From assembly GCA_017480385.1 (NCBI GenBank), contig JAFVAT010000007.1, positions 90,334 to 154,333 of the forward strand: 64,000 bases of DNA, in the 5' to 3' direction. A program made the translations under genes and the position numbers. The number at the start of each line of letters is the position of its first letter. Within the stretch, counting starts at the first letter, position 1. The notes beneath the pieces are model-generated. The model had not been told where the DNA came from. It saw only the letters and a list, made by a program, of their open reading frames with translations, and did not search any database. Shown piece by piece: positions 28,105 to 37,505 of this stretch. Source of the DNA: Alphaproteobacteria bacterium (GTDB lineage: Bacteria; Pseudomonadota; Alphaproteobacteria; CAAGCB01; CAG-977).

Positions 28105-28722
28105 AACGGTTGTGTCTATATGTGTTTCTTCTGTTTTCTGTCTCGGCAACGGACCGCCCTTGGTCACGATCACCACGGCCTCCCGCAGCACTCTGTCTCC
28201 GCCGATCATATAGCCCTTCTGCCATTCCTGAATGATCGTACCGGTCGGTTTAGTCGGATCATCTATTTCCTGCACAACTTTATGCAGATTGGGATCAAAA
28301 ACATGCCCGACGCTTTCAATCGGCGTGATATTGTTCTTTTCCAAAGCGGAATTTAAGTCCTTTTGCGTCAGCTCCAATCCGATTAAAAGATTTTTAATCA
28401 GATCGCTTTGTTCTTCCTTTTCCGTTTCGGGAATACTGGCCATGGCACGGGACAGATTGTCATTTACGGGCAAAAGATCCTGCGCAAAAGCAGAGACTGC
28501 AAATTTGGAACGCTTCTCTAATTCCTGCTGCGTTCTGCGACGCAGGTTTTCCATTTCCGCTTGAGCTCTGAGATATAAATCTTTAAATTTATCCGCTTCC
28601 GCCTGAAGCTGAGCGATTTTATCCTCCTGATCGCTTTTTTCCTCAGCAGCGGGAGCCTCTTCCTCAGGCATTTCCTGATCCAATTCTTTTATTTCTTCCG
28701 TATGTTTATGATGATGTGTCAT
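28102..28722 (-). CDS. grpE: Nucleotide exchange factor GrpE
   Basis: GrpE releases ADP from DnaK in the Hsp70 cycle. The 206-residue protein has an acidic N-terminal arm, a long coiled coil (about residues 35-90) with the family pattern DLYLRAQAEMENLRRRTQQE, a four-helix part and the beta domain with VGHVFDPNLHKVV. The ATG at 28722 has AGGG 8 bases upstream; a GTG three codons earlier overlaps the hrcA stop. It follows hrcA, as in many heat-shock operons. Confidence 0.95.
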   Translation of the reverse strand: MTHHHKHTEEIKELDQEMPEEEAPAAEEKSDQEDKIAQLQAEADKFKDLYLRAQAEMENLRRRTQQELEKRSKFAVSAFAQDLLPVNDNLSRAMASIPETEKEEQSDLIKNLLIGLELTQKDLNSALEKNNITPIESVGHVFDPNLHKVVQEIDDPTKPTGTIIQEWQKGYMIGGDRVLREAVVIVTKGGPLPRQKTEETHIDTTV

Positions 28723-28727
28723 CTTGA

Positions 28728-29777
28728 TCACCCTATTAATTTACTTACAACCTGTGACGTATAATTAACCAGAGGAATTATTCTGGCATAATTCATTCTT
28801 GTCGGACCAATAATGCCGACTGCGCCGATAATTTTTTCATCGCTGTTACGATAAGGCGCCATAATCATGGAACAGCCGGATAAAGCGAACAGTTCATTTT
28901 CTGATCCGATATATATCTGTATTCCTTCCGCATTTTCGGTTAAATCCAACAGTTTTGTCATACTTTCCTGTGCTTCCAGAACGGCGAACAAATGCCGGAT
29001 CCGTTCCAAATCTTCCGCCGCCTGAATATTTTCCAACAGATTAGCCTGTCCTTTGACAATTAAAAAGCCTTTTTTATCGCCGGCCCATGCCGCCAGCCCT
29101 TCGGCCACCAAACGGGAGGAAACCGCATCCAGCTGTGCTTTGTGTGAATCCATTTCCGATATGATTTCCGAACGCGCTTCCTCCAAAGTCCGCCCCTGCA
29201 GCCGTGCGTTCAAATAATTCGTCGCCTCGATCAAAGCGGCGGGCAAAGTTCCCGGCGGCACACTGATCAAACGATTTTCAACAGTTCCGTCTGCCGTTAC
29301 CATAACAACCAAAGCCCGTCCCGATCCCAAATGAACAAATTCAATATGTTTCAACGGTGCTTCTGTCTTTGGCGCAACGACAATGCCGGCACACTTCGAC
29401 AATCCGGAAAGCATCGTTGTTGCCTGAGTCAGCACTGTTTCCAGATTAATGCCCGTCGTGCGGCAATGCGCCTCTATCGCATGACGTTCTTCTTTTTCCA
29501 AAGAACCGATTTCCAAAAAACCGTCTACAAATAATTTCAAACCGCGCTCTGTCGGGATTCGCCCGGCTGACGTATGCGGCGACATCAATAAACCGGCTGC
29601 TTCCAAATCTGACATAACACCGCGAATCGTCGCCGGAGAAAGTGAAAAATTCAACAGCCGCGAGATCGTTTTTGATCCTACAGGCTCTCCCGTTTCCAAA
29701 TAAGCGTCCACTAACGACTTGAAAATATCGCGGAAACGGTCATTTAATTCTGATAATGTTGATATTTGCTTATTCAT
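28728..29777 (-). CDS. hrcA: Heat-inducible transcription repressor HrcA
   Basis: HrcA represses chaperone genes by binding CIRCE operators, with GroEL as co-factor. The 349-residue protein has the N-terminal winged helix (ETGEPVGSKTISR and SPATIRGVMSDLE), the HTSAGRIPTERGLKLFVDG motif and the C-terminal GAF-like part with GIIGPTRMNYARIIPLV. It is followed by grpE. I found no CIRCE sequence upstream, so the operon may not be autoregulated by HrcA. Confidence 0.95.
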   Translation of the reverse strand: MNKQISTLSELNDRFRDIFKSLVDAYLETGEPVGSKTISRLLNFSLSPATIRGVMSDLEAAGLLMSPHTSAGRIPTERGLKLFVDGFLEIGSLEKEERHAIEAHCRTTGINLETVLTQATTMLSGLSKCAGIVVAPKTEAPLKHIEFVHLGSGRALVVMVTADGTVENRLISVPPGTLPAALIEATNYLNARLQGRTLEEARSEIISEMDSHKAQLDAVSSRLVAEGLAAWAGDKKGFLIVKGQANLLENIQAAEDLERIRHLFAVLEAQESMTKLLDLTENAEGIQIYIGSENELFALSGCSMIMAPYRNSDEKIIGAVGIIGPTRMNYARIIPLVNYTSQVVSKLIG

Positions 29778-29778
29778 A

Positions 29779-29815
29779 GTTGACAAATGTAGTAATCATA
29801 ATATCAAACGTCAAC
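29779..29815. promoter_or_regulatory. Overlapping divergent promoter candidates for hrcA and rph
   Basis: Inverted arms GTTGAC (29779-29784) and GTCAAC (29810-29815) each contain a -35-like TTGAC(A/G). Read to the right, TTGACA-N16-TATCAA would serve rph; read to the left, TTGACG-N17-TACATT would serve hrcA with a very short leader. Alternatively the arms may be a repressor operator. The sequence symmetry is seen; the function is inferred. Confidence 0.4.
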
Positions 29816-29850
29816 AGAACAAATAAGATATTTTTACAAGGATTCGAAAA

Positions 29851-30567
29851 ATGGAAAGACCTTCAAAAAGACAGCCCGATGAACTGCGCAAAATCACCAT
29901 AGAAACGAACATCAACAAACACGCCGAAGGTTCCTGCCTGATCAAATGCGGCGACACGCATGTGATCTGCACGGCAACAGTGGAAGATAAAGTGCCTCTG
30001 TGGATGCGAAATTCCGGTCGCGGCTGGGTAACGGCTGAATACGGCATGATTCCCCGCGCAACCGGCACGCGTACGGACCGGGAAGCCAAAAAAGGACAAT
30101 CCGGACGCACACAAGAAATTCAACGCTTGATCGGAAGAGCTTTGCGTTCCGTCGTTGATTTAAAAGCGCTGGGTGAAATTTGCATTAAAATCGACTGCGA
30201 CGTTATTCAGGCTGACGGCGGCACAAGAACGGCCTCGATTACGGGCGGTTATGTCGCGCTGCATTTGGCTTTGCAGAAATTACGCGAACACCGCCGGTTT
30301 TATACCCTGCCTTTATTTGACAGCGTTTCAGCCATTTCCTGCGGTATTTATGAAGGGATTCCCGTTCTTGATCTGGACTATATGGAAGACTCCAATGCCC
30401 AAACCGATTCTAACTTTGTAATCACCGGCAAGGGCGGCATTGTCGAAATTCAAGGAACAGCAGAGCGCACGCCGTTTTCTTCCGAAGAATTTAAAACGCT
30501 CTATGAACTGGCCTGCAAAGGAACAGCAGAACTCAGCAAAATCCAGCATGAGATTTTAGGAGAATAA
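29851..30567 (+). CDS. rph: Ribonuclease PH
   Basis: RNase PH is a phosphate-dependent 3' exonuclease that trims tRNA precursors. The 238-residue protein has the family features [28 protein letters not shown], the phosphate-binding [16 protein letters not shown] and [21 protein letters not shown] precedes the ATG. It is one base from rdgB, the usual partner, and diverges from hrcA. Confidence 0.97.
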   Translation: MERPSKRQPDELRKITIETNINKHAEGSCLIKCGDTHVICTATVEDKVPLWMRNSGRGWVTAEYGMIPRATGTRTDREAKKGQSGRTQEIQRLIGRALRSVVDLKALGEICIKIDCDVIQADGGTRTASITGGYVALHLALQKLREHRRFYTLPLFDSVSAISCGIYEGIPVLDLDYMEDSNAQTDSNFVITGKGGIVEIQGTAERTPFSSEEFKTLYELACKGTAELSKIQHEILGE

Positions 30568-30568
30568 A

Positions 30569-31165
30569 ATGCGCAAGTTAATAGAAAAGCAAGTTGTCCT
30601 TGCCACGCATAACGCCGGAAAAGTCAAAGAAATGCAGGCAATTCTGGCTCCTTTTGGCATTCAGGTCCTTTCCGCCGCCGATTTAAACCTGACTGAACCG
30701 GAAGAAAACGGTCAAACTTTTATCGAAAATGCCAAAATTAAAGCCATTGCCGCAGCAAAAGAAGCCCGGCTGCCGGCTTTGGGCGATGATTCAGGGCTGT
30801 GCGTCCACGCTTTAAACAACCGTCCCGGCATTTACAGCGCCCGCTATAATGAACCGAAAAAAAACGGTTTTTTATATGCTATGGAAAAATTAAATGAAGA
30901 ACTGGGAAACCAAACAGACAGATCAGCACATTTTGCTTGTGCTTTGGTCATTGCCTGGCCCGACGGAGACACCGAAGAATTTGAAGGCCGCGTTAACGGC
31001 ACTTTATGCTGGCCGGTCAAAGAAGGAACAAACGGTTTTGGGTATGATCCGATGTTTGTACCGGACGGATATGACCGATCTTTTGCAGAATTGCCTGCGG
31101 AAGTAAAAAACACAATCAGTCACAGAGCGCGCGCTTTAAAACTCTTTACGGATAACTGTTTGTGA
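30569..31165 (+). CDS. rdgB: RdgB/HAM1 XTP/dITP diphosphatase
   Basis: RdgB removes non-canonical purine triphosphates (dITP, XTP) from the nucleotide pool. The 198-residue protein has the start LATHNAGKVKEMQ, the catalytic region ALGDDSGLCVHALNNRPGIYS, GFGYDPMFVP and the C-terminal ISHRARAL. It sits in rph-rdgB-hemW, a frequent alphaproteobacterial order. Confidence 0.96.
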   Translation: MRKLIEKQVVLATHNAGKVKEMQAILAPFGIQVLSAADLNLTEPEENGQTFIENAKIKAIAAAKEARLPALGDDSGLCVHALNNRPGIYSARYNEPKKNGFLYAMEKLNEELGNQTDRSAHFACALVIAWPDGDTEEFEGRVNGTLCWPVKEGTNGFGYDPMFVPDGYDRSFAELPAEVKNTISHRARALKLFTDNCL

Positions 31166-32280
31166 TAAATTTTGGCATTTATATTCATTGGCCGTTTTGT
31201 CGGTCAAAATGTCCCTACTGTGATTTTGTCAGCCTGCCGGCAAAAAATTTTGACTTTGACGCATGGAAAAAAGCATATGCCCAAAGTTTAAAATTTTATG
31301 CCGGACAGACGGCGGATAAAACGGTTACAAGTCTTTTTTTCGGCGGAGGAACTCCGTCTTTAATGAGCACAGATCTTGTTTCTTTCGTTATCGAAACAAT
31401 CCGTTCTTTTTGGACGGTAGCCCCCGATGCTGAAATTTCAATGGAGGTCAATCCCTGTTCTGTTGATCGGGAAAAAATGATCAGGCTGAAGCAAATCGGC
31501 ATCAATCGACTGTCCGTCGGCGTTCAATCATTAAATGACAAATCGTTAAAATTTTTAGGCCGGCTGCATACGACTGAACAAGCTTTGACTGTTCTGAAAG
31601 AAGCCCGAACAATATTTCCCCGTTTATCTGCGGATTTTATTTATGCTCTGCCGGGTCAGTCTTTGAACGACTGGCAAAACGAGCTTCAGGCTGTCTTAGA
31701 GTTGAATTTAAAGCATCTTTCTCTTTATCAATTAACAATAGAAGAGGGCACGTTTTTTTACAAAAAAGGAATACAGCCGGCAGAAGAGGAATTAGCCGCC
31801 GATATGTTCGAATTAACAGACCGTTTAACATATCAGGCCGGAACAGAACGTTATGAAGTTTCCAACCATGCCGCTGCCGGTCATGAATGCCGCCACAATT
31901 TGCTTTATTGGCATGGAGGAGAATGGATCGGCATTGGTCCCGCCGCACATGGACGCTTCACTAAAAAACAGCAATTTTATGCAACGGCTCAAAGCAATAT
32001 ATCGTCTCAATGGCTGCAGTCTCAAACACATGAAGAAATTGTTTTGACACCGAAAGAAAAGGCGCAAGAGCTTATTTTTATGGGTCTTAGAACACGGGAA
32101 GGCATAGACCGAGCCGCCTTTCTTGCGCAGATCGGGCAGCCGCCGGAAACTTTTATGCATGCAGGCACTCTGCAGGATTATCAGACAGACGGCTTTCTTA
32201 TCTGTGATTCCAAAGGTATCCGCACGACGGCAAAGGGCTTAATGATTCTGAACGCGTTATGCAGAACATTACTGAAATAA
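31162..32280 (+). CDS. hemW: HemW, radical SAM heme chaperone
   Basis: HemW is a radical SAM family protein related to HemN that binds heme and acts as a heme-transfer chaperone, not a coproporphyrinogen oxidase. The 372-residue protein has the CxxxCxxC cluster motif CRSKCPYC near residues 14-21, the SAM motif FFGGGTPSLM and the family stretch GVQSLNDKSLKFLGRLH. The GTG start at 31162 overlaps the rdgB stop (GTGA). Its 3' end overlaps the convergent LpoA-like gene by 12 bases. Confidence 0.93.
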   Translation: MINFGIYIHWPFCRSKCPYCDFVSLPAKNFDFDAWKKAYAQSLKFYAGQTADKTVTSLFFGGGTPSLMSTDLVSFVIETIRSFWTVAPDAEISMEVNPCSVDREKMIRLKQIGINRLSVGVQSLNDKSLKFLGRLHTTEQALTVLKEARTIFPRLSADFIYALPGQSLNDWQNELQAVLELNLKHLSLYQLTIEEGTFFYKKGIQPAEEELAADMFELTDRLTYQAGTERYEVSNHAAAGHECRHNLLYWHGGEWIGIGPAAHGRFTKKQQFYATAQSNISSQWLQSQTHEEIVLTPKEKAQELIFMGLRTREGIDRAAFLAQIGQPPETFMHAGTLQDYQTDGFLICDSKGIRTTAKGLMILNALCRTLLK

Positions 32281-33786
32281 CGGATGAAAATCATTTGATC
32301 CGTTTTCACTTTGTTCAGCCGCCGCTTCTTCTTCCCCTTCCGTAACGGGCAACGTAATTAAATCCGGTGAATGGCGGAAATCCTTTATATAAACGTCCGG
32401 AGAAAAAATAGGAACCGTTTCAAAAACTTCCGGTGCCGGAGACAAAGTGACGGTTCCTTTTTTCTCGACTCCCAAAACCTGCAGGCCGCGTTCGGATAAT
32501 CCGTTCGGCAGCAAACGGAACAAACCGTCTACCCCTTTAAAACCGGAAACTGCTGTTAAATTATTAAATGAAAAGCTGCCCGTTTCGGCCAATATTGCCG
32601 CCAAGGCAACGGCATCATAGGCCTGGGAAGCAATACGCGGCGGTTTTTCACCATAAATATCTTTATAACGTTCGGCAAAGACATTAAAGCCTTCCGACGG
32701 CAAATGAGAAAACCACCCGCCGATTAGGGCCGGTTCACGCGCGGGCTTGGAATCCGCCCATTGTGAGGTCCCCAAAATTCGAATATCCGACGGCACATCG
32801 TAATAAGAAAATAATGCGCCTAAAGAACGCAAACGACTGCCCTCTTCTGCTACAAGAATAGCGTCAAATTCAAACGGATCGCGCACAAGTTCCTGATCTT
32901 TCAGGACATCTATTGTTGCCTGCAGCTGTTCCATGGACATTTCTTGTTCTTCATATGCTCCGGTATCTTCATTTTTAATTAAAACCGGTTTTCCCAAAGC
33001 AACCTGTTCCCTTGCTTTTTCGAGCCTCTTTACTTCTTCTTCACGCTCTGCTTCCAGATCCTCCATCAATTTCGGCATAATAGACGAAACAGCCGATTGC
33101 AGATCTTCTGTTCTGGGATCATAAAAAGCAGCCTTGGTAATCATGCCGCCGCAAGTGTCAACTGCCGATTTTGCCGCCATGGAAATAATATCTCCAACAG
33201 CATTATCCTGAGATAAAACAGCAAATCTTTTATACCCTTTATCGCAGGCAAAATGAATAATATGCTCCACCTGCTGCGAGGTCAGTGTGCTGATTGTATA
33301 AACCCCATCGCCTAAATTAACAGGGTCAGAAGAAAAAGTAATCACGCCTACATTCGCTGAATGCGTCGCGGGACGAACAGCCCGCACAGCCTTGGCATAA
33401 ACAGGACCAATGATCAATTCGGCTCCTTGACTGATTGCCAGTTCTGCCGCTTTCCGCGCACCTTCAGCTGAACCTTCCGTGTTATAAAACTGCAAAATCA
33501 AACGCTGGCTGCCGATATCAAACAAAGACATCATCGCCGCATTGCGCAGGGCTTCACCTAACTTTGCAAAACTTCCGGTTAATGGCAGGAGAACGCCTAC
33601 ACGAACCATTTCAACGGGAGCTGCCGCTTCTTCGGCCTGTTCCCCCTTTTCCACAATATTGGCATCTGCCACATGAAAGGCGCTTTTATCAACGCGTTTT
33701 GAAAACAGCGGTATCCTGCCGGCGCATGAGGATAACAAAATGACAATCATAAAAAAAATAAAAAATCGGCGAATATTTTGATGCAA
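32269..33786 (-). CDS. LpoA-like penicillin-binding protein activator (lipoprotein)
   Basis: This 505-residue lipoprotein has a lipobox ILLSSC (Cys near residue 21) and a periplasmic binding-protein fold: VRVGVLLPLTGSFAKLGEALRNAA near residue 61, IGPVYAKAVRAVRP, and a second lobe ending in family-like KPPRIASQAYDAVALAA. Such proteins are annotated as PBP activators in alphaproteobacteria. An inserted charged coiled coil sits near residues 225-295. It diverges from rsmI, as in many Gram-negatives. Function in wall synthesis is inferred from family. Confidence 0.82.
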   Translation of the reverse strand: MHQNIRRFFIFFMIVILLSSCAGRIPLFSKRVDKSAFHVADANIVEKGEQAEEAAAPVEMVRVGVLLPLTGSFAKLGEALRNAAMMSLFDIGSQRLILQFYNTEGSAEGARKAAELAISQGAELIIGPVYAKAVRAVRPATHSANVGVITFSSDPVNLGDGVYTISTLTSQQVEHIIHFACDKGYKRFAVLSQDNAVGDIISMAAKSAVDTCGGMITKAAFYDPRTEDLQSAVSSIMPKLMEDLEAEREEEVKRLEKAREQVALGKPVLIKNEDTGAYEEQEMSMEQLQATIDVLKDQELVRDPFEFDAILVAEEGSRLRSLGALFSYYDVPSDIRILGTSQWADSKPAREPALIGGWFSHLPSEGFNVFAERYKDIYGEKPPRIASQAYDAVALAAILAETGSFSFNNLTAVSGFKGVDGLFRLLPNGLSERGLQVLGVEKKGTVTLSPAPEVFETVPIFSPDVYIKDFRHSPDLITLPVTEGEEEAAAEQSENGSNDFHPLFQ

Positions 33787-33850
33787 GGAATTGCTCCTTA
33801 TTTTAAAACATGGTTAGATACACATTAACCGTTTTTGCAATGGAGTGCAA

Positions 33851-34702
33851 ATGTCTGACGTTTCTTTTATCAAAGGATTATACCTTGTGGCAACACCTAT
33901 TGGCAATTTGGGTGATATTTCTGCCCGTGCAACAGATGTTTTAACCGCAGCGGACATTATTGCCTGTGAAGACACCAGAAACACAAAAAAGCTGCTGACC
34001 CTGCTGGGCATTACCAATAAAAGCCTGACAGCGTACCATGAATATAATGCCGATAAAGTTCGGCCCTCAATATTGAAACGGTTGCGAAATAATGAAATGA
34101 TTGCCTTGGTTTCAGATGCCGGGACACCCCTTATCAGCGATCCGGGATATCGCTTGGTACAGGACTGTATTGACCAAAATATTTATGTGACGGCCATTCC
34201 CGGAGCGTCAGCTGTTTTAACCGCGCTGCAGTTATCCGGTCTGCCCAGTCACAGATTTTTATTCGAAGGCTTCTTGCCGCCCAAAACTGCCGCCCGACAA
34301 AAAGAGTTGGCATTATTAGCCGACATACCGGCAACGCTTATTTTTTATGAAGCTCCTCAAAGATTACAGGAAACATTGCGGGATATGGCGTTTGTATTAG
34401 GCAATCGAAAAGCCGCCGTTGTTCGGGAATTGACTAAAAAATTTGAACAAACCGTGCGCGGCACTTTATTGGAATTACAGGCTTATTATCAAGAAAACGG
34501 CGCTCCAAAAGGAGAAATAGTCCTTGTCGTTTCGCCTGCGGAACAAAAACAGTTTTCCTCTGATGAAATTAATACGATGCTTGAAAAAGCCCTGATGTCC
34601 ATGAACGTAAAAGAAGCTTCTTCATTCATTGCCAACCAAACAGGCAAAGCAAAAAAAGAAATCTACCAAATGGCTTTGAAGATCAAACATGCCTCTGAAT
34701 AA
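33851..34702 (+). CDS. rsmI: 16S rRNA (cytidine-1402-2'-O)-methyltransferase RsmI
   Basis: RsmI methylates the ribose of C1402 in the decoding centre of 16S rRNA. The 283-residue protein has the SAM tetrapyrrole-methylase fold: LYLVATPIGNLGDIS near residue 11, CEDTRNTKKLL, ALVSDAGTPLISDPGYRLV and the GASAVLTALQLSG loop. The ATG at 33851 is favoured, with GGAG five bases before it. It overlaps yraN by 14 bases and is divergent from the LpoA-like gene, a classical arrangement. Confidence 0.97.
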   Translation: MSDVSFIKGLYLVATPIGNLGDISARATDVLTAADIIACEDTRNTKKLLTLLGITNKSLTAYHEYNADKVRPSILKRLRNNEMIALVSDAGTPLISDPGYRLVQDCIDQNIYVTAIPGASAVLTALQLSGLPSHRFLFEGFLPPKTAARQKELALLADIPATLIFYEAPQRLQETLRDMAFVLGNRKAAVVRELTKKFEQTVRGTLLELQAYYQENGAPKGEIVLVVSPAEQKQFSSDEINTMLEKALMSMNVKEASSFIANQTGKAKKEIYQMALKIKHASE

Positions 34703-35075
34703 GCAACAAATCGGCAAGCAGGCCAGAAAAAACGGTTATAAAGCAGAAAATATTGCCGTTTGGTACCTGCGTTTTAAAGGATATAAAATTTTAGAACGTA
34801 ATTTTAAACCACCCAGAGGCAGTGGTGCAGGTGAAATAGATATTATTGCCTCAAAACGCAATATCATTGTTTTTATTGAGGTTAAAAGCCGGTCTCATCG
34901 GGATATTGCGGCCGAATCCGTTACTGAACGCGTTCGGGCCAGACGCATTAAAGGAGCCGAATATTTCTTAATGACTCGACCGGATCTTATCGACAAAGAA
35001 CTGCGTTTTGATGTTATTTTAATCTCTCCCGGTCATTTGCCGGAACATATTGTAAATGCATTTATGTGTTCTTAA
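34689..35075 (+). CDS. yraN: YraN/UPF0102 nuclease-fold protein
   Basis: This 128-residue protein of the UPF0102 family has a predicted PD-(D/E)XK endonuclease fold and unknown role. The motif is complete: AENIAVWYLRFKGYKILERNF, then GEIDIIASKRNIIVFIEVKSR with the Asp and the ExK pair. It lies after rsmI with a 14-base overlap, typical in proteobacteria. Confidence 0.92.
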   Translation: MPLNKQQIGKQARKNGYKAENIAVWYLRFKGYKILERNFKPPRGSGAGEIDIIASKRNIIVFIEVKSRSHRDIAAESVTERVRARRIKGAEYFLMTRPDLIDKELRFDVILISPGHLPEHIVNAFMCS

Positions 35076-35334
35076 TTATCTTCCGAAAAGTAATTAATAA
35101 TGTGTCCTTATTTTTATTATTTATTTCATAAACAATAATTAAAAATAATCTTTTATTTTCTTATTTTTTATCTCTTTAGTTAATTTATCAAAATTCTTCT
35201 CAAGAACATCGTCTTTACTAATTTTTATTTTTTTCAAACACACAGTTTTTTGAGTATTTTTCCTATTTTATAGCATTTTTATGCAGAATACTTTGATCGA
35301 TACCTTGGCGTGAATACCAATATTACAATTTCAT

Positions 35335-35346
35335 GTCACATGTGAC
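35335..35346. other. Perfect palindrome in an AT-rich 640-base gap
   Basis: GTCACATGTGAC is a perfect 12-base palindrome that could be a regulator-binding site. It lies in the 35076-35715 gap between the convergent yraN and parB. The rest of that gap is AT-rich and holds repeat II and the parB terminator; I see no gene in it. Confidence 0.3.
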
Positions 35347-35590
35347 CTTATTTTTTATCATTTATCGTTAATTCTTCAGGTTCAGTTGCAGCAGACAGAC
35401 CGCAGTTTAAATTTGCCAGGTGAATTTTTTACGCAGAATTATAGAAAACACGCGTGCTCGGCATAGGATTTTTACATTATAACAGACACCGCATCCTCAA
35501 TACAAAGTTCTTTTTATCTAAGATTCTTTGTACATATTAGGTTTTCTGGAACCGCATGCCCGGAATATTAGAGGCCTCAAGCTGCAAAAG

Positions 35591-35630
35591 AAACCCACGC
35601 GCCTAGCGCGTGGTTTTCGGGGTACAAAAA
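35591..35630. repeat. Dispersed short repeat II, copy near parB, with perfect hairpin
   Basis: An 8-bp hairpin CCACGCGC-CTA-GCGCGTGG is followed by TTTTCGGGGTACAAAAA. The last 20 bases match 22721-22740 at 19 positions; there the hairpin is degraded. Both copies abut a terminator of a minus-strand gene. Confidence 0.62.
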
Positions 35631-35659
35631 GGCTGCAATATTTTTACCCCTTGCAGCCT
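35625..35659 (-). terminator. Intrinsic terminator of parAB
   Basis: Arms AGGCTGCAA and TTGCAGCCT pair; on the minus strand they are followed by TTTTTG. It lies 57 bases after the parB stop. Confidence 0.82.
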
Positions 35660-35715
35660 CTTGTTTTATTGGTAATTCAAGTTGTTAATCACGATACGTT
35701 TTTATTATTAAACGT

Positions 35716-36723
35716 TCAGTCCTCGTCCTCCGGTAAACAGACAATATCATCATTGAGCTCTTCTGAAAATGAATCATCAAAAATGATATCTCCTATTTCT
35801 TCTTCATCGGCCTGAACAACATCTTCTTCATTAACAAGATTTTCTTCAGCAACAAGCCTTTTGCCGGAATCCAATTTAACGCTGAGTTTGCGGATTAATG
35901 TATCTAATTGTTCTAAGGTTTCATAAGAAAGAATCAATTCTCCGCCAACAGACTTCGGTTTAATAGTGACCGTAATTCCTAAAATACGAGACAAACCTTC
36001 AGCCAAAGAATCACATTCTTCTTGTTTGTCCGATTTTTTTATAACAGAACGTTTCTTTTTAGGCGCCCCTTCCTGCGCTAATTTTTCCGTTTGGCGGACA
36101 TTTAATCCCTTTTCAATAACTGTTTGAGCTAAAATTTCCGGATTTTTTGCTGTCAATAAAGCGCGTGCGTGCCCTGAAGTTAAACGGCCTTCTTCCAAAA
36201 ATCCCTTCACTTTTTCAGGAAGCCCCAGCAAACGTATTGTATTGGCAACATGGCTTCGGCTTTTTCCAACAGCCTGTGCCAATTCTTCCTGTGTATTGGA
36301 AAATTCCTCCATTAAACGGCGGTACCCTTCAGCTTCTTCCAAGGCATTCAAATCCTGCCGCTGAAGATTTTCAATTAAAGCGACTTCTAAAGCTTCTTTA
36401 TCCGTCAAAGGCTTAATTAAAACAGGCACTTCTGTTAAACCGGCTAATTGAGAAGCCCTCCACCGACGTTCTCCGCCGACAATTTCATATTTGTCCTGAG
36501 AACCGTTTTTCATACGAACAATTAAAGGCTGCAGCACCCCCTTTGTTCGAATAGATTCGACCAAATCATTAATGGCTTCTTGATTAAAAACATGACGCGG
36601 CTGAAAAGGACTGGGCTCTAAATCAGACAACAAAACCATTTTGATTCCTTGGGCCTTTTCTTGGGAGTCATCAGTTCCGCCCAACAAAGCATTCAATCCC
36701 CGTCCAAGATTTTTAGCACTCAT
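35716..36723 (-). CDS. parB: Chromosome partitioning protein ParB
   Basis: ParB binds parS near the origin, spreads as a CTP-dependent clamp and works with ParA to segregate the origin. The 335-residue protein has the N-terminal LSDLEPSPFQPR, the CTP-binding GGERRWRAS, the ENLQRQDLNALEEA box and the HTH around VGKSRSHVANTIRLL, then a dimer domain. The last 45 residues form a very acidic tail (Glu/Asp-rich) that ordinary ParB lacks. It overlaps parA by 4 bases. Four parS sites are in the window. Confidence 0.96.
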   Translation of the reverse strand: MSAKNLGRGLNALLGGTDDSQEKAQGIKMVLLSDLEPSPFQPRHVFNQEAINDLVESIRTKGVLQPLIVRMKNGSQDKYEIVGGERRWRASQLAGLTEVPVLIKPLTDKEALEVALIENLQRQDLNALEEAEGYRRLMEEFSNTQEELAQAVGKSRSHVANTIRLLGLPEKVKGFLEEGRLTSGHARALLTAKNPEILAQTVIEKGLNVRQTEKLAQEGAPKKKRSVIKKSDKQEECDSLAEGLSRILGITVTIKPKSVGGELILSYETLEQLDTLIRKLSVKLDSGKRLVAEENLVNEEDVVQADEEEIGDIIFDDSFSEELNDDIVCLPEDED

Positions 36724-37505
36724 TTTTTAGCCTCCTGTTTTAAAACTTCTTTAGCCAAGCTGATATAAGCCTGCGCCCCTTTGCTTTTAAAATCATACAA
36801 TAAAATTGGTTTTCCATGAGAGGGCGCTTCCGAAACACGAACATTTCGGGGAATAATCGATTTATACACCTTGTTTCCAAAATAATTACAAACGTCTTGA
36901 GCAACAACTTCCGATAATCCCGTCCGTCCGTCAAACATGGTCAGGACAATACCCTGTAATTCCAAATCAGAGTTAAAGTTCTTTTTTACCCGATCAATTG
37001 TTTTCATCAAATCCGCTACGCCCTCCAATGCCAAATATTCGCATTGCACCGGCACAATAACAGATTTTGAGGCAACTAATGCATTGACTGTCAGCATACC
37101 GACCGCCGGCGGGCAATCAATGAAAATATAATCGTAAGCCAATTGCTCTCTCTCAATCGCTTTTTTCAAAAAAAACTGCGGAGAATCCTGATGCGATAAT
37201 TCAAAATCCGCTCCGGCCAAATCTTTAGAAGACGCAACAACTGATAAATTAGGAATCCTAGTCCAAACGATTGCCGAAGAAATTTTTTCTTCGCCCATTA
37301 AAACCTGATACATAGTCTTAGGCGCATTTTGACGGTCCAAGCCGAAACTGACCGTTGCATTTCCCTGCGGATCCAAATCAAGAACCAATACTTTTTTATT
37401 TACCGCTGCTAAAGCTGTCGCTAAATTAACGGCTGTTGTTGTTTTTCCGACACCGCCTTTTTGATTGGAAATTGAAATAACTCTGGGCTGTTGATTTAAT
37501 TTCAT
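36720..37505 (-). CDS. parA: Chromosome partitioning ATPase ParA
   Basis: ParA is a Walker-type ATPase whose nucleoid gradient pulls ParB-parS complexes. The 261-residue protein has the deviant Walker A KGGVGKTTTAVNLA near residue 15, DLDPQGNAT (A' region) and IFIDCPPAVGMLTVNAL (Walker B). Length is typical for chromosomal ParA. It overlaps both rsmG and parB by 4 bases, so the three form one operon. Confidence 0.97.
   Translation of the reverse strand: MKLNQQPRVISISNQKGGVGKTTTAVNLATALAAVNKKVLVLDLDPQGNATVSFGLDRQNAPKTMYQVLMGEEKISSAIVWTRIPNLSVVASSKDLAGADFELSHQDSPQFFLKKAIEREQLAYDYIFIDCPPAVGMLTVNALVASKSVIVPVQCEYLALEGVADLMKTIDRVKKNFNSDLELQGIVLTMFDGRTGLSEVVAQDVCNYFGNKVYKSIIPRNVRVSEAPSHGKPILLYDFKSKGAQAYISLAKEVLKQEAKK

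Noticed and set aside
29778-29850. CIRCE operator upstream of hrcA
   Set aside because: I looked for TTAGCACTC-N9-GAGTGCTAA and found only an unrelated inverted repeat GTTGAC/GTCAAC.
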